From Pseudomonadota bacterium (GTDB taxonomy: Bacteria > Pseudomonadota > Gammaproteobacteria > Burkholderiales > SG8-39), in assembly GCA_021811085.1 (NCBI GenBank), contig JAJZPQ010000003.1, positions 1-64,000 of the forward strand: a stretch of 64,000 bases of DNA, in the 5' to 3' direction. Below the pieces are notes generated by a model. That model ran no database searches, was not told where the DNA came from, and saw only the letters and a program-made list of their open reading frames with translations. Below are positions 26,723-36,475 of the stretch, in pieces. Positions within the stretch are counted from its first letter, which is position 1; each line of letters begins with the position of its first letter. A program made the position numbers and the translations under genes.

Positions 26723-26773
26723 GATCGTCAATTGCGTGCGGACGATGAACCCGTCCGCACGCAATTGACGATC
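26723..26773. repeat. 22-bp perfect inverted repeat (hairpin A)
   Basis: Arms 26723-26744 and 26752-26773 are exact complements around a 7-nt loop. It lies between the DUF883 gene (+) and ubiD (-), which converge, so it may stop transcription from both sides, though neither flank has a T-run. Confidence 0.85.
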
Positions 26774-26812
26774 TTGACTTAAACGCCCTGCACTGTTCCT
26801 GTTTTTATTCAT

Positions 26813-26863
26813 AACCGTGCTTTCTGAACGGATGCGCTTTTTATCCGTTCAGAAAGCACGGTT
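26813..26863. repeat. 21-bp perfect inverted repeat (hairpin B)
   Basis: Arms 26813-26833 and 26843-26863 are exact complements around a 9-nt T-rich loop. It lies 39 bp after hairpin A and is unrelated to it in sequence. The rest of 26640-26936 holds no gene that I can see. Confidence 0.85.
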
Positions 26864-26936
26864 GGCGCGCGATAGCGCGCAAAGTCAACGCACCAAGCTC
26901 AGCGCGTGCGATGCAGCGTAACTCGCGGCAGAGCGA

Positions 26937-28421
26937 TCAAAGCCCCAATTCTCCCCACAGCGCGTCCACGCGCCGTTTCACCTCCGCATCCATCGCGATC
27001 GGCGTGCCCCAGCCGCGGCTGGTTTCGCCGGGCCATTTGTTGGTCGCGTCTATGCCCATTTTCGAGCCCAGGCCCGATACCGGACTGGCGAAGTCGAGAT
27101 AGTCGATAGGCGTACGCTCCGCGAGCAGCGTGTCGCGCGCCGGATCGACGCGCGTGGTCAGCGCCCATATCACTTCCTTCCAGTCGCGGATGTTCACGTC
27201 GTCGTCGGTGACGATGATGAACTTGGTGTACATGAACTGGCGCAGGAAACTCCAGATGCCGAACATCACGCGCTTGGCGTGCCCCGGATACTGCTTCTTC
27301 ATGCTCACCACCGCGAGGCGGTAGGAGCAGCCTTCCGGCGGCAAATAGAAGTCGGTGATTTCGGGGAACTGCTTTTGCAGCAGCGGCACGAACACCTCGT
27401 TCAGCGCCACGCCCAGCACCGCCGGCTCGTCCGGCGGTTTGCCGGTGTAGGTGCTGTGATAGATCGGATCGCGCCGCATGGTGATGCGCTCGATGGTGAA
27501 CACCGGGAAGCGCTCCTGCTCGTTGTAATAGCCGGTATGGTCGCCGAAGGGTCCTTCGAGCGCAGTTTCATCGGGGTGGATCACGCCTTCGAGCACGATT
27601 TCCGCGCTCGCGGGCACCTGCAGCTCGCTGCCTTTGCATTTCACCAGTTCGGTCTTGGCGCCGCGCAGCAGGCCCGCGAATTGATACTCGGACAGCGCGT
27701 CCGGCACCGGTGTCACCGCGGCGAGGATGGTGGCCGGATCCGCACCCAGGGCCACGGCGAGCGGGAACGGCTCGCCCGGACGCTGCAGGCCGTGATCGCG
27801 AAAATCGAGCGCACCGCCGCGCTGCGCCAGCCAGCGCATGATGACTTTGTTCGGCGCGATCACCTGCTGGCGGTAGATGCCCAGGTTCTGCCGCGCTTTC
27901 TGCGGCCCGCGCGTCACCACCAGGCCCCAGGTGATCAGCGGGCCGGCGTCGCCCGGCCAGCAGGTCTGGATCGGCAGCCGCGCCAGATCCACGTCCTTGC
28001 CCTCCCACACGACTTCCTGGCAGGGCGCGCCGTCGAGCAGTTTCGGCGTCATGTTGAGCACCTGCTTCAGCACCGGCAGCTTGTCCCAGGCATCCTTGAG
28101 TCCCTTGGGCGGATCCGGTTCCTTGAGGTAGGCGAGCAGCTTGCCCACTTCGCGCAGCGCTTCGACCGAGTCCTCGCCCATGCCGAGCGCGACGCGCCGT
28201 GGCGTGCCGAACAGATTCGCCAGCACCGGCATGCGCGGCCGGCCATTCGCGCCGTCGTAGCCTTTGGGCTTTTCGAACAGGATGGCCGGTCCGCCCGCCC
28301 TGAGCACGCGGTCGCAAATCTCGGTCATTTCCAGGCGCGGATCGACTTCGACTTTAACGCGCTTGAGTTCGCCGATCTGTTCCAGTTGCGCGATGAAGTC
28401 GCGCAGATCCTTGTAGCGCAT
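26937..28421 (-). CDS. ubiD: 4-hydroxy-3-polyprenylbenzoate decarboxylase UbiD
   Basis: A 494-residue decarboxylase using prenylated FMN in ubiquinone synthesis. The sequence is colinear with the family from [20 protein letters not shown] to the C-terminal DATNKWPGE; the catalytic strand [13 protein letters not shown] with the conserved Glu and the cofactor region ([18 protein letters not shown]) are present. The ATG at 28421 follows ubiA by 14 nt; a start at 28445 would overlap ubiA. The flavin prenyltransferase UbiX is not in the window. Confidence 0.94.
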   Translation of the reverse strand: MRYKDLRDFIAQLEQIGELKRVKVEVDPRLEMTEICDRVLRAGGPAILFEKPKGYDGANGRPRMPVLANLFGTPRRVALGMGEDSVEALREVGKLLAYLKEPDPPKGLKDAWDKLPVLKQVLNMTPKLLDGAPCQEVVWEGKDVDLARLPIQTCWPGDAGPLITWGLVVTRGPQKARQNLGIYRQQVIAPNKVIMRWLAQRGGALDFRDHGLQRPGEPFPLAVALGADPATILAAVTPVPDALSEYQFAGLLRGAKTELVKCKGSELQVPASAEIVLEGVIHPDETALEGPFGDHTGYYNEQERFPVFTIERITMRRDPIYHSTYTGKPPDEPAVLGVALNEVFVPLLQKQFPEITDFYLPPEGCSYRLAVVSMKKQYPGHAKRVMFGIWSFLRQFMYTKFIIVTDDDVNIRDWKEVIWALTTRVDPARDTLLAERTPIDYLDFASPVSGLGSKMGIDATNKWPGETSRGWGTPIAMDAEVKRRVDALWGELGL

Positions 28422-28435
28422 GAATGCAGGTCCTG

Positions 28436-29308
28436 TTAACGCCAAACGTAATCGGCCGCGATGCCGGCAAAAATGACTCCGCCGACCCAGTTATTGTGCA
28501 GAAACGCCTTGAAGCAGCCCTCGCGACTGCGCCCGCGTATCAGCGTGTAGTGATACAGCATGAGGACGCCGGCTGCGCCCAGACCCAGATAGTAATACAG
28601 GCCGAACTGGAGTTTCATGCCGATCAGCACCAGCACCGCGAGCATGGCCGCATAGCACAGCATCACCGCCGCGACGTCGTAGCGTCCGAACAGGATGGCG
28701 GAAGTCTTGATGCCGATCTCGAGGTCGTCGTCACGGTCCACCATCGCATATTCGGTGTCGTAGGCAAGCACCCAGAATATGTTCGCCAGCAGCAGCCACC
28801 CGCATAGCGGCGGCAGATCGTTGCTTGCTGCCGCGAACGCCATCGGGATGCCGAAGCCGAAGGTCACGCCCAGATAGGCCTGCGGAATGGAAAGAAAGCG
28901 CTTGGTGAACGGATAGCTTGCTGCCAGCGCCAGCGCGACGAAAGACAGCGCGATCGAGAATTTGTTGAGCGCGAGCACCAGGCCGAACGCGGCCAGCGTC
29001 GCGAACGCCGCGAGCCACAGCGCTTCTTTCACGCTCACCAGCCCGGCCGCGAGCGGGCGCTCCCTGGTGCGTTTCACGTGCGCGTCGAAGTTGCGGTCCG
29101 CCAGGTCGTTCATGACGCAGCCCGCGGAGCGCATCAGCAGCGTGCCCAGGCAAAAGATCCAGGTCATCATCCATCCCGGCTGGCCGCCGGAGGCGATCCA
29201 CAACGCCCATAGCGTTGGCCACAGCAGCAGCAGCGTGCCTATGGGCTTGTCCAGCCGCATCAGCTTTTCGTAAAGCGTCAGCCGCTGCATGATCTGCTCG
29301 AAGTTCAT
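28436..29308 (-). CDS. ubiA: 4-hydroxybenzoate polyprenyltransferase UbiA
   Basis: A 290-residue inner-membrane enzyme that prenylates 4-hydroxybenzoate. Eight to nine helices; both Asp-rich magnesium-diphosphate motifs are present ([15 protein letters not shown] and [19 protein letters not shown]). It precedes ubiD, the next step of the pathway, and follows recG by 4 nt, so all three are probably one transcript. Confidence 0.95.
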   Translation of the reverse strand: MNFEQIMQRLTLYEKLMRLDKPIGTLLLLWPTLWALWIASGGQPGWMMTWIFCLGTLLMRSAGCVMNDLADRNFDAHVKRTRERPLAAGLVSVKEALWLAAFATLAAFGLVLALNKFSIALSFVALALAASYPFTKRFLSIPQAYLGVTFGFGIPMAFAAASNDLPPLCGWLLLANIFWVLAYDTEYAMVDRDDDLEIGIKTSAILFGRYDVAAVMLCYAAMLAVLVLIGMKLQFGLYYYLGLGAAGVLMLYHYTLIRGRSREGCFKAFLHNNWVGGVIFAGIAADYVWR

Positions 29309-29312
29309 TTTC

Positions 29313-31493
29313 TCACGCCTTCATCAAGTCGCTTTTGCCCGCGAGCCAGCGCGCCAGGTGGCGCTGCGCCTGTTCCGGGTACAGCCGCAGCAACTGCGGC
29401 GCCGACTCGCGCGCCGCCGCCAGCAAGTCGGCGTCAAGTTCGATGTCGGCGAAGCGCAGCAGCGGCGCACCGCTCTGGCGCACCCCCAGATATTCGCCCG
29501 GACCGCGCAGCAGCAGATCCTGGCGCGCGATTTCGAAGCCGTCGCCGGTTTCATATATTGCCTTGAGCCGGGCGCGCGCGATCTCGCCCAGCGGTTTCTG
29601 GTACAGCAGAATGCAGGTACTGTCTTCCGCGCCGCGCCCCACGCGGCCGCGCAACTGGTGCAGCTGCGCCAGGCCGAAGCGCTCGGCGTGCTCGATGATC
29701 ATGAGCGAGGCATTGGCCACGTCCACGCCGACCTCGATCACCGTGGTCGCGACGAGCAGCTGGATTTTTCCGGCGGCAAAATCCGCCATGACCGCCGCCT
29801 TCTCCGCCGCCGCCAGCCGCCCGTGCACCAGACCCACTCTGAGTTGCATAAATTCCGCGGCGAGGCGCGCATGGGTGTCGAGCACGTTCTGCAACTGCAG
29901 TGCCTCGGCCTGCCTGCTGTCCGGGCGCCGGGCTTTTGCGCGGCCATCATCGGCCGCTTGCGTCTCGCCATTGTCTTCGATCAGCGGACACACCCAGTAG
30001 GCCTGGCGCCCGGCAGCGCAAGCATCGCGCACGCGCGCGAGCACCTCGTCGCGGCGCTCGGCCGCGATCAACTTGGTCGTGACCGGTTTTCTTCCCGGCG
30101 GCAACTCGTCGATCAGCGACACGTCCAGGTCGGCGTAGTAGCTCATCGACAAGGTGCGCGGAATGGGTGTGGCGCTCATCATCAGCAGATGCGGCTCGGT
30201 GCGCGCCGCGCCTGCGCTGCCCGCACCCTTGGCTCGCAGCGCGAGGCGCTGCTCCACGCCGAAGCGGTGCTGCTCGTCGACGATGGCGAGCCCCAGCGCC
30301 TGGAACGCCACACCCTCCTGGAACAGCGCATGCGTGCCCACTGCCACGCGCGTCGCGCCCGCGGCGATGTCCGCGGCGGCCGCAGCGCGCTCCTTCTTTT
30401 TCTGGCTGCCCGAGAGCCAGCTCAAGCGTACGCCCAGGGGAGCGAGCCATTCGGAAAATTTGCGGTAATGCTGCTCCGCCAGGATTTCGGTGGGCGCCAT
30501 GACCGCCGCCTGAAATCCGTTTTCGACCGTGCGCAGCGCCGCCAGCGCCGCCACCACGGTTTTGCCGCTGCCGACGTCACCCTGCAACAGGCGGTGCATC
30601 GGGTGCGCCTCGCCCAGATCGCGTTCTATTTCGGTCCAGGCGCGGGTCTGCGCGTGCGTGAGCCGGAACGGCAGGCGCGCCAGCAGAGCTGCGCTCAGCG
30701 CGCCGGCGGGCTTGAGCACCGGTGCGGTCCGGCTCTTGCGTTCGCGATAATGCAGGCGCATCGACAGCTGCTGCGCCAACAGCTCGTCCAGCTTCATGCG
30801 CCGCCACGCGGGGTGGGTACGGCCGCTGAGCGCGCGCGCATCGTCGCCGGGCCGCGGATGGTGCAGCGCGTCGATGGCGTCGCGAAACGAGGACACGCCG
30901 AAGCGCTCGGTGATCTCGCGCGGCAGGGTTTCGTCCAGTTCGCATTGCGCCAGCGCCTGTGCGATCAGGCGGCGCAGCGCCGCCTGCGGCAGCCCGGCGG
31001 TGGTCGGATAGACCGGCGTCAGCGCCTCGGGCAGAGGCGTGTCCTCGCGCACCAGGCGATAGCGCGGATGGATCATCTCGGCGCCGAAAAAACCGGTGCG
31101 CACTTCGCCGAAGGCGCGTACGCGCGCGCCTGCGACCAGGGTTTTCGCCTGGCTGCCGTAGAAATTGAGGAAGCGCATGTACAGCAGGCCGCTGTCGTCG
31201 GCTATCTTGCACACGAGCTGGCGCCGCGGGCGGTAGGCGATCTGGCTGTCGATCACCCTGCCCTCGACCTGCACCGGGGCGCCCTCGCGCACATCCGCGA
31301 TCGCGGTGAGCCGGGTTTCATCCTCGTAGCGCAGCGGCAGATGCAGCACCAGATCGAACTGGCGCCGGATGCCGAGCTTCGCCAGCTTGGCCTGCAGCGA
31401 AGACGGAGCCGAACCGGACGCAGGCCGCGCCCGCACTGCGGCGCGCGCTTTGGCCGGACCGGCGGCAAGCGCGCGCGCCGAATTGAGCTTCAC
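29313..31493 (-). CDS. recG: ATP-dependent DNA helicase RecG
   Basis: A 726-residue helicase that reverses stalled replication forks. It has an N-terminal wedge/OB domain (about 50-150), Walker [19 protein letters not shown], motif II DEQHRFG, motif [12 protein letters not shown], and C-terminal motifs [16 protein letters not shown] ([14 protein letters not shown]) and QLRGRVGRG. It starts at GTG with an Ala/Arg-rich N-terminus; the helicase core is complete. Confidence 0.95.
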   Translation of the reverse strand: MKLNSARALAAGPAKARAAVRARPASGSAPSSLQAKLAKLGIRRQFDLVLHLPLRYEDETRLTAIADVREGAPVQVEGRVIDSQIAYRPRRQLVCKIADDSGLLYMRFLNFYGSQAKTLVAGARVRAFGEVRTGFFGAEMIHPRYRLVREDTPLPEALTPVYPTTAGLPQAALRRLIAQALAQCELDETLPREITERFGVSSFRDAIDALHHPRPGDDARALSGRTHPAWRRMKLDELLAQQLSMRLHYRERKSRTAPVLKPAGALSAALLARLPFRLTHAQTRAWTEIERDLGEAHPMHRLLQGDVGSGKTVVAALAALRTVENGFQAAVMAPTEILAEQHYRKFSEWLAPLGVRLSWLSGSQKKKERAAAAADIAAGATRVAVGTHALFQEGVAFQALGLAIVDEQHRFGVEQRLALRAKGAGSAGAARTEPHLLMMSATPIPRTLSMSYYADLDVSLIDELPPGRKPVTTKLIAAERRDEVLARVRDACAAGRQAYWVCPLIEDNGETQAADDGRAKARRPDSRQAEALQLQNVLDTHARLAAEFMQLRVGLVHGRLAAAEKAAVMADFAAGKIQLLVATTVIEVGVDVANASLMIIEHAERFGLAQLHQLRGRVGRGAEDSTCILLYQKPLGEIARARLKAIYETGDGFEIARQDLLLRGPGEYLGVRQSGAPLLRFADIELDADLLAAARESAPQLLRLYPEQAQRHLARWLAGKSDLMKA

Positions 31494-31510
31494 GTCTTAC
31501 CCCGCACCGC

Positions 31511-31891
31511 TCACTCGATCACCAGGATCGCATCGGCTTCGATGAGCGCGCCGCGCGGCAGCGCGGCGACACCGATCGCGGCGCGCGCCGGATAGGGCTG
31601 CCTGAAGTAGGCCGCCATCGCCTCGTTGACCTTGGCGAAATGGGCGAGATCGGTCAGATAGATCGTCACTTTCGCTGCGGCGTCGAGCGATGCGCCGGCG
31701 GCCGCAGCCACCGCCTGCAGGTTGTCGAACACGCGCTTCACCTGCGCGTCTATGCCTTCGACCAGCTGCATGGTCGCGGGGTCGAGGCCGATCTGCCCCG
31801 ACAGGTAGATGGTGTTGCCGCAGCGCAGCGCCTGCGAGTAGGTGCCGATGGCGCTGGGCGCATGCGGCGTCGAAATCACGGTTTTGGCCAT
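31511..31891 (-). CDS. ridA: RidA family enamine/imine deaminase
   Basis: A 126-residue trimeric enzyme that hydrolyses reactive 2-aminoacrylate-type intermediates. [42 protein letters not shown] and the catalytic Arg region [19 protein letters not shown] match the YjgF/RidA family. It begins 94 nt from a divergent TPR gene and ends 18 nt before recG. Confidence 0.93.
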   Translation of the reverse strand: MAKTVISTPHAPSAIGTYSQALRCGNTIYLSGQIGLDPATMQLVEGIDAQVKRVFDNLQAVAAAAGASLDAAAKVTIYLTDLAHFAKVNEAMAAYFRQPYPARAAIGVAALPRGALIEADAILVIE

Positions 31892-31933
31892 GGTTGCGGT
31901 GCGTCCTGCAAAGTTGCCGGTTGCAAACGGGCC

Positions 31934-31939
31934 TATAAT
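31934..31939 (+). promoter_or_regulatory. -10 box of the TPR/APC transporter promoter
   Basis: A perfect TATAAT, 46 nt before the ATG of the TPR gene, in the divergent region with ridA. The expected -35 position holds only a weak match. Confidence 0.5.
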
Positions 31940-31984
31940 TGCCGCCCGGCCGCGGGTTGTTTCCCGCCACGGCCGAATCTTACA

Positions 31985-32326
31985 ATGACCGCAGCCGTCA
32001 TCGCCAACCTGCAAAAGCTCATCGGCACGCCGCGCGACGGTGCGCTGCTGCGTTTTTCGCTGGGCAACGAGTATCTGAAGATCGGCGATGCGCACAACGC
32101 GCGGCTGCAGCTGGCCGAGGCGGTGGCGCGCGATCCTGCCTATTCGGCGGCATGGAAGCTGCTCGGCAAGGCGCTGACCGAAATCGGGCAACCGCAGGCG
32201 GCGCTCGATGCCTACCGCCAAGGCATCGCCGCAGCCGAGAAAAAAGGCGACAAGCAGGCGGCGAAGGAAATGACGGTTTTCGCGCGGCGCATCGAAAAGC
32301 AACCCGGCGCCGGCCGCTCGACCTGA
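31985..32326 (+). CDS. Small TPR protein, unknown function
   Basis: A 113-residue cytosolic protein with three TPR-like helix pairs ([41 protein letters not shown], and a last basic helix). It has no signal or membrane segment. It lies 14 nt before the APC transporter gene and is probably co-transcribed with it. A protein-binding role is likely, partner unknown. Confidence 0.75.
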   Translation: MTAAVIANLQKLIGTPRDGALLRFSLGNEYLKIGDAHNARLQLAEAVARDPAYSAAWKLLGKALTEIGQPQAALDAYRQGIAAAEKKGDKQAAKEMTVFARRIEKQPGAGRST

Positions 32327-32339
32327 CGCGCACGCACCC

Positions 32340-34301
32340 ATGGCCCTGTACGCCCAACTGCGCACCCGGCTCCTGGGCGCACCGCTCGACCCGCTGAACA
32401 AGGAGACGCGCCACAGCATCGCGCTGGTCGCGTTTTTCGCCTGGGTGGGCCTGGGCGCCGACGGCATTTCTTCCTCCTGCTACGGCCCGGAAGAGTCGTT
32501 CCGCGCGCTGGGCGGCCATGTCCACCTCGGCCTGTACCTGGCGCTGGCCACGGCCGCCACCGTGTTCATTATCGCGCTCGCCTACAACCAGGTGATCGAG
32601 CTGTTCCCCACGGGCGGCGGCGGCTACCGCGTCGCGACCAAGCTCATCGGGCCGTACGCCGGGGTGACCTCCGGCGCCGCGCTGGTGCTCGATTATGTGC
32701 TCACCATCGCCATTTCGATTGCCAGCGGCGTGGACGCGCTGTTCAGCCTGCTCCCGCTGGCATTCCAGGAGCATAAACTCGCCGCGGAAATCGCCCTGAC
32801 CATCCTGCTCATCGTGCTCAACCTGCGCGGCATGAAAGAAGTGATCAAGGTGCTGCTGCCGATTTTCCTCGGCTTCGTCATCACTCATGCGTTCCTGATC
32901 ATCTATGGCGTGGGCGCGCATGCCGACCATCTGCCGCAGCTGATTCCGGCGACGCTGGAGGAAACCGGCTCGCTCGCGCGCCAGCTGGGCTGGGCGCAGG
33001 TCGCTGCGCTCATGCTGCTCGCCTACTCCCAGGGCGGCGGCACCTATACCGGCCTCGAAGCGGTGTCGAACAACGTCAATGTGCTGGCCGAGCCGCGCGT
33101 GCGCACCGGCAAACTCACCATGTTCTATATGGCGCTGTCGCTCGCCTTCACCGCCGGCGGCATCATCCTGCTGTACCTGCTGTGGGACGCGAAACCGGTG
33201 GAGGGGCGCACGCTCAATGCGGTGGCGTTCGGCGCCATTATCCAGAATCTGGGCTGGGAGCCCTGGGTCAGCAACGCGGCGCTGTGGACCGTGCTCGCGC
33301 TCGAAGGCGGCCTGCTGTTCGTCGCCGCCAACACCGGCTTTCTCGGCGGCCCGGCGGTCCTGTCCAACATGGCCGCGGATTCCTGGGTGCCGCACAAGTT
33401 TCGCTACCTGTCGACGCGCCTCGTGACCGAAAACGGCATCCTCGTGATGGGCCTGGCCGCGCTCGCGATCCTGATCGGCACCCGCGGCAGCGTGTCCCTG
33501 CTCGTAATCCTGTACAGCGTCAGCGTGTTCCTGACGTTTGCCATCTCCTTGTTCGGCCTGTGCATCTACTGGTGGCGGCGCCGCGGCGAACAAGGAAAAT
33601 GGCTGGCGCGCCTCGCCCTGTCGGCGGTCGGCTTCCTCGTGTGCTCGGTGATCCTGGCGATGCTGCTGGTGGACAAATTCGCCGAAGGCGGATGGCTCAC
33701 CGCCCTGATCATCGCCGCGATCATCGGCATCTGCCTCACCATACGCAATCACTACAACTGGGCCCGGGTGCAGATTCGCAAGGTCGATGAAAAATTCGCC
33801 AATGAGCCTTTCGGCAGCGTGGTCGATGCACCCAAGCCGGATCCGGCCCTGCCGACGGCTGTTTTCCTGGTGGGATCGAGCCGCGGCGGCGGACTGTACG
33901 CACTGTTGTGGGTGCAGCGCATGTTCCCCGATCATTTCCGCAATTTCATTTTCGTCAGCGCGCGCACGGTCGATTCGCACAGCTACGGCGGCAACGAAGA
34001 CATGAAACTGATGCAAATGGAGGCCAACGTCGCCCTCACCTATTTCGTCAATTTCTGCAACAGCAAGGGCTGGGCTGCGAAAACCTATCTCGCCTTCGGC
34101 ACGGACCCCGTGGACGAGGTCGCGCGGCTCGCGGAACAGGTGCATGCGGAATTTCCGAACTCCATCTTCTTCGCCAGCAAGCTCGTTTTCGAGCGCGAAA
34201 ACTGGCTCATCCGCCTGCTGCACAACGAGGCGGCGCTGGCGCTGCAGCGCCGCCTGCACCTGCACGGCCTGCAAATGGTAATCTTGCCGATGAAGATTTG
34301 A
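32340..34301 (+). CDS. APC-family amino acid/potassium permease (KimA-like) with C-terminal cytosolic domain
   Basis: A 653-residue transporter. About 12 helices (residues 30-480) carry APC marks ([51 protein letters not shown]). A soluble domain of about 150 residues follows ([33 protein letters not shown]), reminiscent of the universal-stress-like domain of KimA potassium importers. Substrate is not certain; amino acid or potassium uptake are both possible. A small membrane protein is encoded 27 nt downstream. Confidence 0.82.
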   Translation: MALYAQLRTRLLGAPLDPLNKETRHSIALVAFFAWVGLGADGISSSCYGPEESFRALGGHVHLGLYLALATAATVFIIALAYNQVIELFPTGGGGYRVATKLIGPYAGVTSGAALVLDYVLTIAISIASGVDALFSLLPLAFQEHKLAAEIALTILLIVLNLRGMKEVIKVLLPIFLGFVITHAFLIIYGVGAHADHLPQLIPATLEETGSLARQLGWAQVAALMLLAYSQGGGTYTGLEAVSNNVNVLAEPRVRTGKLTMFYMALSLAFTAGGIILLYLLWDAKPVEGRTLNAVAFGAIIQNLGWEPWVSNAALWTVLALEGGLLFVAANTGFLGGPAVLSNMAADSWVPHKFRYLSTRLVTENGILVMGLAALAILIGTRGSVSLLVILYSVSVFLTFAISLFGLCIYWWRRRGEQGKWLARLALSAVGFLVCSVILAMLLVDKFAEGGWLTALIIAAIIGICLTIRNHYNWARVQIRKVDEKFANEPFGSVVDAPKPDPALPTAVFLVGSSRGGGLYALLWVQRMFPDHFRNFIFVSARTVDSHSYGGNEDMKLMQMEANVALTYFVNFCNSKGWAAKTYLAFGTDPVDEVARLAEQVHAEFPNSIFFASKLVFERENWLIRLLHNEAALALQRRLHLHGLQMVILPMKI

Positions 34302-34328
34302 GCGGACGTCGAGAAAAGGGGGAACTCC

Positions 34329-34520
34329 ATGACTCTGGTTATGAAATCGGTGCTGATCACCGCCGGCCTCGGGCTGCTGTTCATCGTGGTCGAATGGAAC
34401 ATGATGCGCAAGAAAAAGGAAGGGGTCACCCCCAGCGACAAGCGGAACCTGCGCGATTTGTTTTTCCTCACCATCGGCGCCTGCGCCCTGGTGGCGTTCG
34501 CGGTCGCGAATCTGTTCTAG
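34329..34520 (+). CDS. Small two-helix membrane protein, possible transporter partner
   Basis: A 63-residue protein with two hydrophobic helices (MKSVLITAGLGLLFIVVEW and LFFLTIGACALVAFAVANLF) joined by a short basic loop. AAGGGGGA is 8 nt before the ATG. It directly follows the APC permease, and its stop overlaps the convergent kinase stop by 4 nt. Confidence 0.65.
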   Translation: MTLVMKSVLITAGLGLLFIVVEWNMMRKKKEGVTPSDKRNLRDLFFLTIGACALVAFAVANLF

Positions 34521-35407
34521 CCGAGGGAGAAGTAGAACATCGCGCCCTGCCCGGGCGCGGCTTCCGCCCACAGCCGGCCGCGATGGCGCAGGACGATACG
34601 CTGCGCCAGGGCCAGACCGATCCCGTGTCCCGGAAATCCTTCCTGCGGATGCAAGCGCTCGAACGCACGGAACAGCTTGCCCGCATATTTCATGTCGAAG
34701 CCGATGCCGTCGTCCTTGACGAAATACACCGTTTTGCCGTCGCGCGGCTCCGGCCGCACGCCGAATTCGATGCGCGCTTGGGTGCGGCCGCGGGTGAATT
34801 TCAGCGCGTTGTCCAGCAGGTGATGCAGCAGCACGCGCAGCAGGCGCACATCGCCCTCGGCGCGCACACCCTGCGCGATCACCCATTCCAGGCCTACACG
34901 CGGCGCGCCCGCCTGCAGTCCGGCGACCACCTCGCGCGCCAGCGCCGACAGGTCCACGACTTCGCGCTTGAATGCGTGCAGATCGGTCGCGCTCAATTTG
35001 AGCAACTCGTCCACGGTGTCCCCTAAGCGCTGGCTCGCGACGCGGATGCGGTCCAGATAGGCGCGTCCGGACTCGCCCAGCTGCTCGCCGTAATCCTTGC
35101 GCAGCTGGTAGGCCAAACCGTCGATGCCGCGCAGCGGCGCGCGCAGGTCGTGCGCCATACAATAGTTGAAGGACTCGATTTCCAGCCTGGTGGACTCCAA
35201 CTCCTCCACCCTTAGCGAAAGCTGCCGGTTGAGCTCGCGCGTTTCACGCTCTGCGCGCTCGCGCGCCTCGTCCAAGGTGCGCTGGCGTTGTCGCGCGCGG
35301 CCATAGGCGAGCGCGCCTACCACGAACAGCAGGACCGGCAGCAGATAGACGTAGCGCACTTTTTCCCACCAGAAAGAAGCCGCGGCAAAAGCGAGCAAGG
35401 GCAGCAT
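34517..35407 (-). CDS. Membrane histidine kinase (phytochrome-like HisKA class)
   Basis: A 296-residue kinase with one N-terminal hydrophobic region (ASFWWEKVRYVYLLPVLLF and following), a coiled coil, the H-box NYCMAHDLRAPLRGIDG, and HATPase boxes LLHHLLDNALKF, KDDGIGFDMKYA and GHGIGLALAQRIV. AHDLRAPL is the form seen in phytochrome-type kinases. There is no sensor domain beyond the membrane segment, so it may read a partner protein. It is divergent from the NarL-type regulator. Confidence 0.82.
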   Translation of the reverse strand: MLPLLAFAAASFWWEKVRYVYLLPVLLFVVGALAYGRARQRQRTLDEARERAERETRELNRQLSLRVEELESTRLEIESFNYCMAHDLRAPLRGIDGLAYQLRKDYGEQLGESGRAYLDRIRVASQRLGDTVDELLKLSATDLHAFKREVVDLSALAREVVAGLQAGAPRVGLEWVIAQGVRAEGDVRLLRVLLHHLLDNALKFTRGRTQARIEFGVRPEPRDGKTVYFVKDDGIGFDMKYAGKLFRAFERLHPQEGFPGHGIGLALAQRIVLRHRGRLWAEAAPGQGAMFYFSLG

Positions 35408-35643
35408 CGACTAGCCGCTGCCGCGGCTCCAATAGCGGATGTTCGAATGCGCGCGCAGCCACGGAATCCCCAAGATCCCACCATGCAACCGGTTGGCCCC
35501 GCTGCCAGGACACCAACACTCCATCGTGGTTGCACCAACGACTGATCGGCGACGGCCCCGTTTGCTGCGCTCAAATCAGGAGCAAGCTCCCAAGTGTGGG
35601 ATAATAGCCGCAGCATTGACAGCGCGGCGCTGGACCAATGGCC

Positions 35644-35686
35644 TAGACCGAATGGTCTAACGCACGCACGCGTCAGGCGGTTAGAC
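35644..35686 (+). promoter_or_regulatory. Nested inverted repeats before the NarL-type regulator gene
   Basis: TAGACC (35644-35649) pairs with GGTCTA (35654-35659), and GTCTAAC (35655-35661) pairs with GTTAGAC (35680-35686). This gives three related half-sites about 80 nt upstream of the regulator ATG, in the 357-bp divergent intergenic region (35408-35764). They are candidate operator sites for autoregulation. No other gene is visible in that region. Confidence 0.4.
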
Positions 35687-35764
35687 TGGGATGGGTGCGG
35701 TAATCGCGCCCGATTCCTGCCAGGCAGCCATTCGGAATCGCGATTTCTTTGGAAACGTCTCCAG

Positions 35765-36442
35765 ATGTCCTGTGGCAAGCTGCTGATATGCGATGACCAT
35801 CCGCCGATACGCGCGGCTGTGACCTACATCGCGAAAGAACTCAACAACAGCATCGAAATCCTTGAAGCCGGCAACGGCGCCGAGGCGCTGGCGCTGCTGG
35901 AACAATATCCGGGCATCGAGCTCGTCTTGCTGGATCTGCACATGCCCGGCATGAACGGTTTCGATCTGCTGTCGGAACTCAAGCTGAGATTTCCCTCCCT
36001 GCCCGTGGTGGTCCTGTCCTCCGATGAATCGCGCGCGACAGTGATAGACGCGCTCGAGCGCGGCGCCACCGGTTATATCTGCAAATCTTCGCCTACGGAC
36101 CTGCTGGCCAAATTTCTCGAGCACGCGCTCAAGGGGAACATCGCCCTGCCTACCGCGATCGCAAGCAGCGCGAGCGCGGCACCGCCGAGCCTGGCCGAGC
36201 CCGCCGCGGCCGCGCGCGAAGGCGTGCCCGGCCTGGGGCTCTCGCCACGACAACTGGATGTGCTGTCCTGCCTGCTGCGCGGCATGTCGAACAAACAGAT
36301 CTGCCGCGAACTCGGTTTGGCAGAGGGCACGGTCAAGAACCACGCCATCGCCATCTTTCGCGCGCTCAATGTCAGCAGCCGCGCGCAGGCCGTCATCGAA
36401 GCCAGCCGGCGCGGCCTGTCGGTGGGCGGCCGGCGCAGCTAA
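35765..36442 (+). CDS. NarL/FixJ-family response regulator (LuxR-type output)
   Basis: A 225-residue regulator: receiver (about 4-125; CDDHPPIRAAV, VLLDLHMPGMNGFD, LSSDESRATV, YICKSSP) and a LuxR helix-turn-helix (about 155-215; LGLSPRQLDVLSCLLRGMSN, KQICRELGLAEGTVKNH). An Ala-rich linker of about 30 residues joins them. It converges with the HisKA_3 kinase gene at 36476, the natural partner type for this family. Confidence 0.9.
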   Translation: MSCGKLLICDDHPPIRAAVTYIAKELNNSIEILEAGNGAEALALLEQYPGIELVLLDLHMPGMNGFDLLSELKLRFPSLPVVVLSSDESRATVIDALERGATGYICKSSPTDLLAKFLEHALKGNIALPTAIASSASAAPPSLAEPAAAAREGVPGLGLSPRQLDVLSCLLRGMSNKQICRELGLAEGTVKNHAIAIFRALNVSSRAQAVIEASRRGLSVGGRRS

Positions 36443-36475
36443 CGCAGCCGATGCGCTGATCGCGGGGCGCCTGTC

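Noticed and set aside
32019..35162. A 1047-codon open frame on the minus strand
   Set aside because: It runs antisense across the TPR, transporter and small-protein genes and through part of the kinase gene in another frame. Composition is shadow-like.
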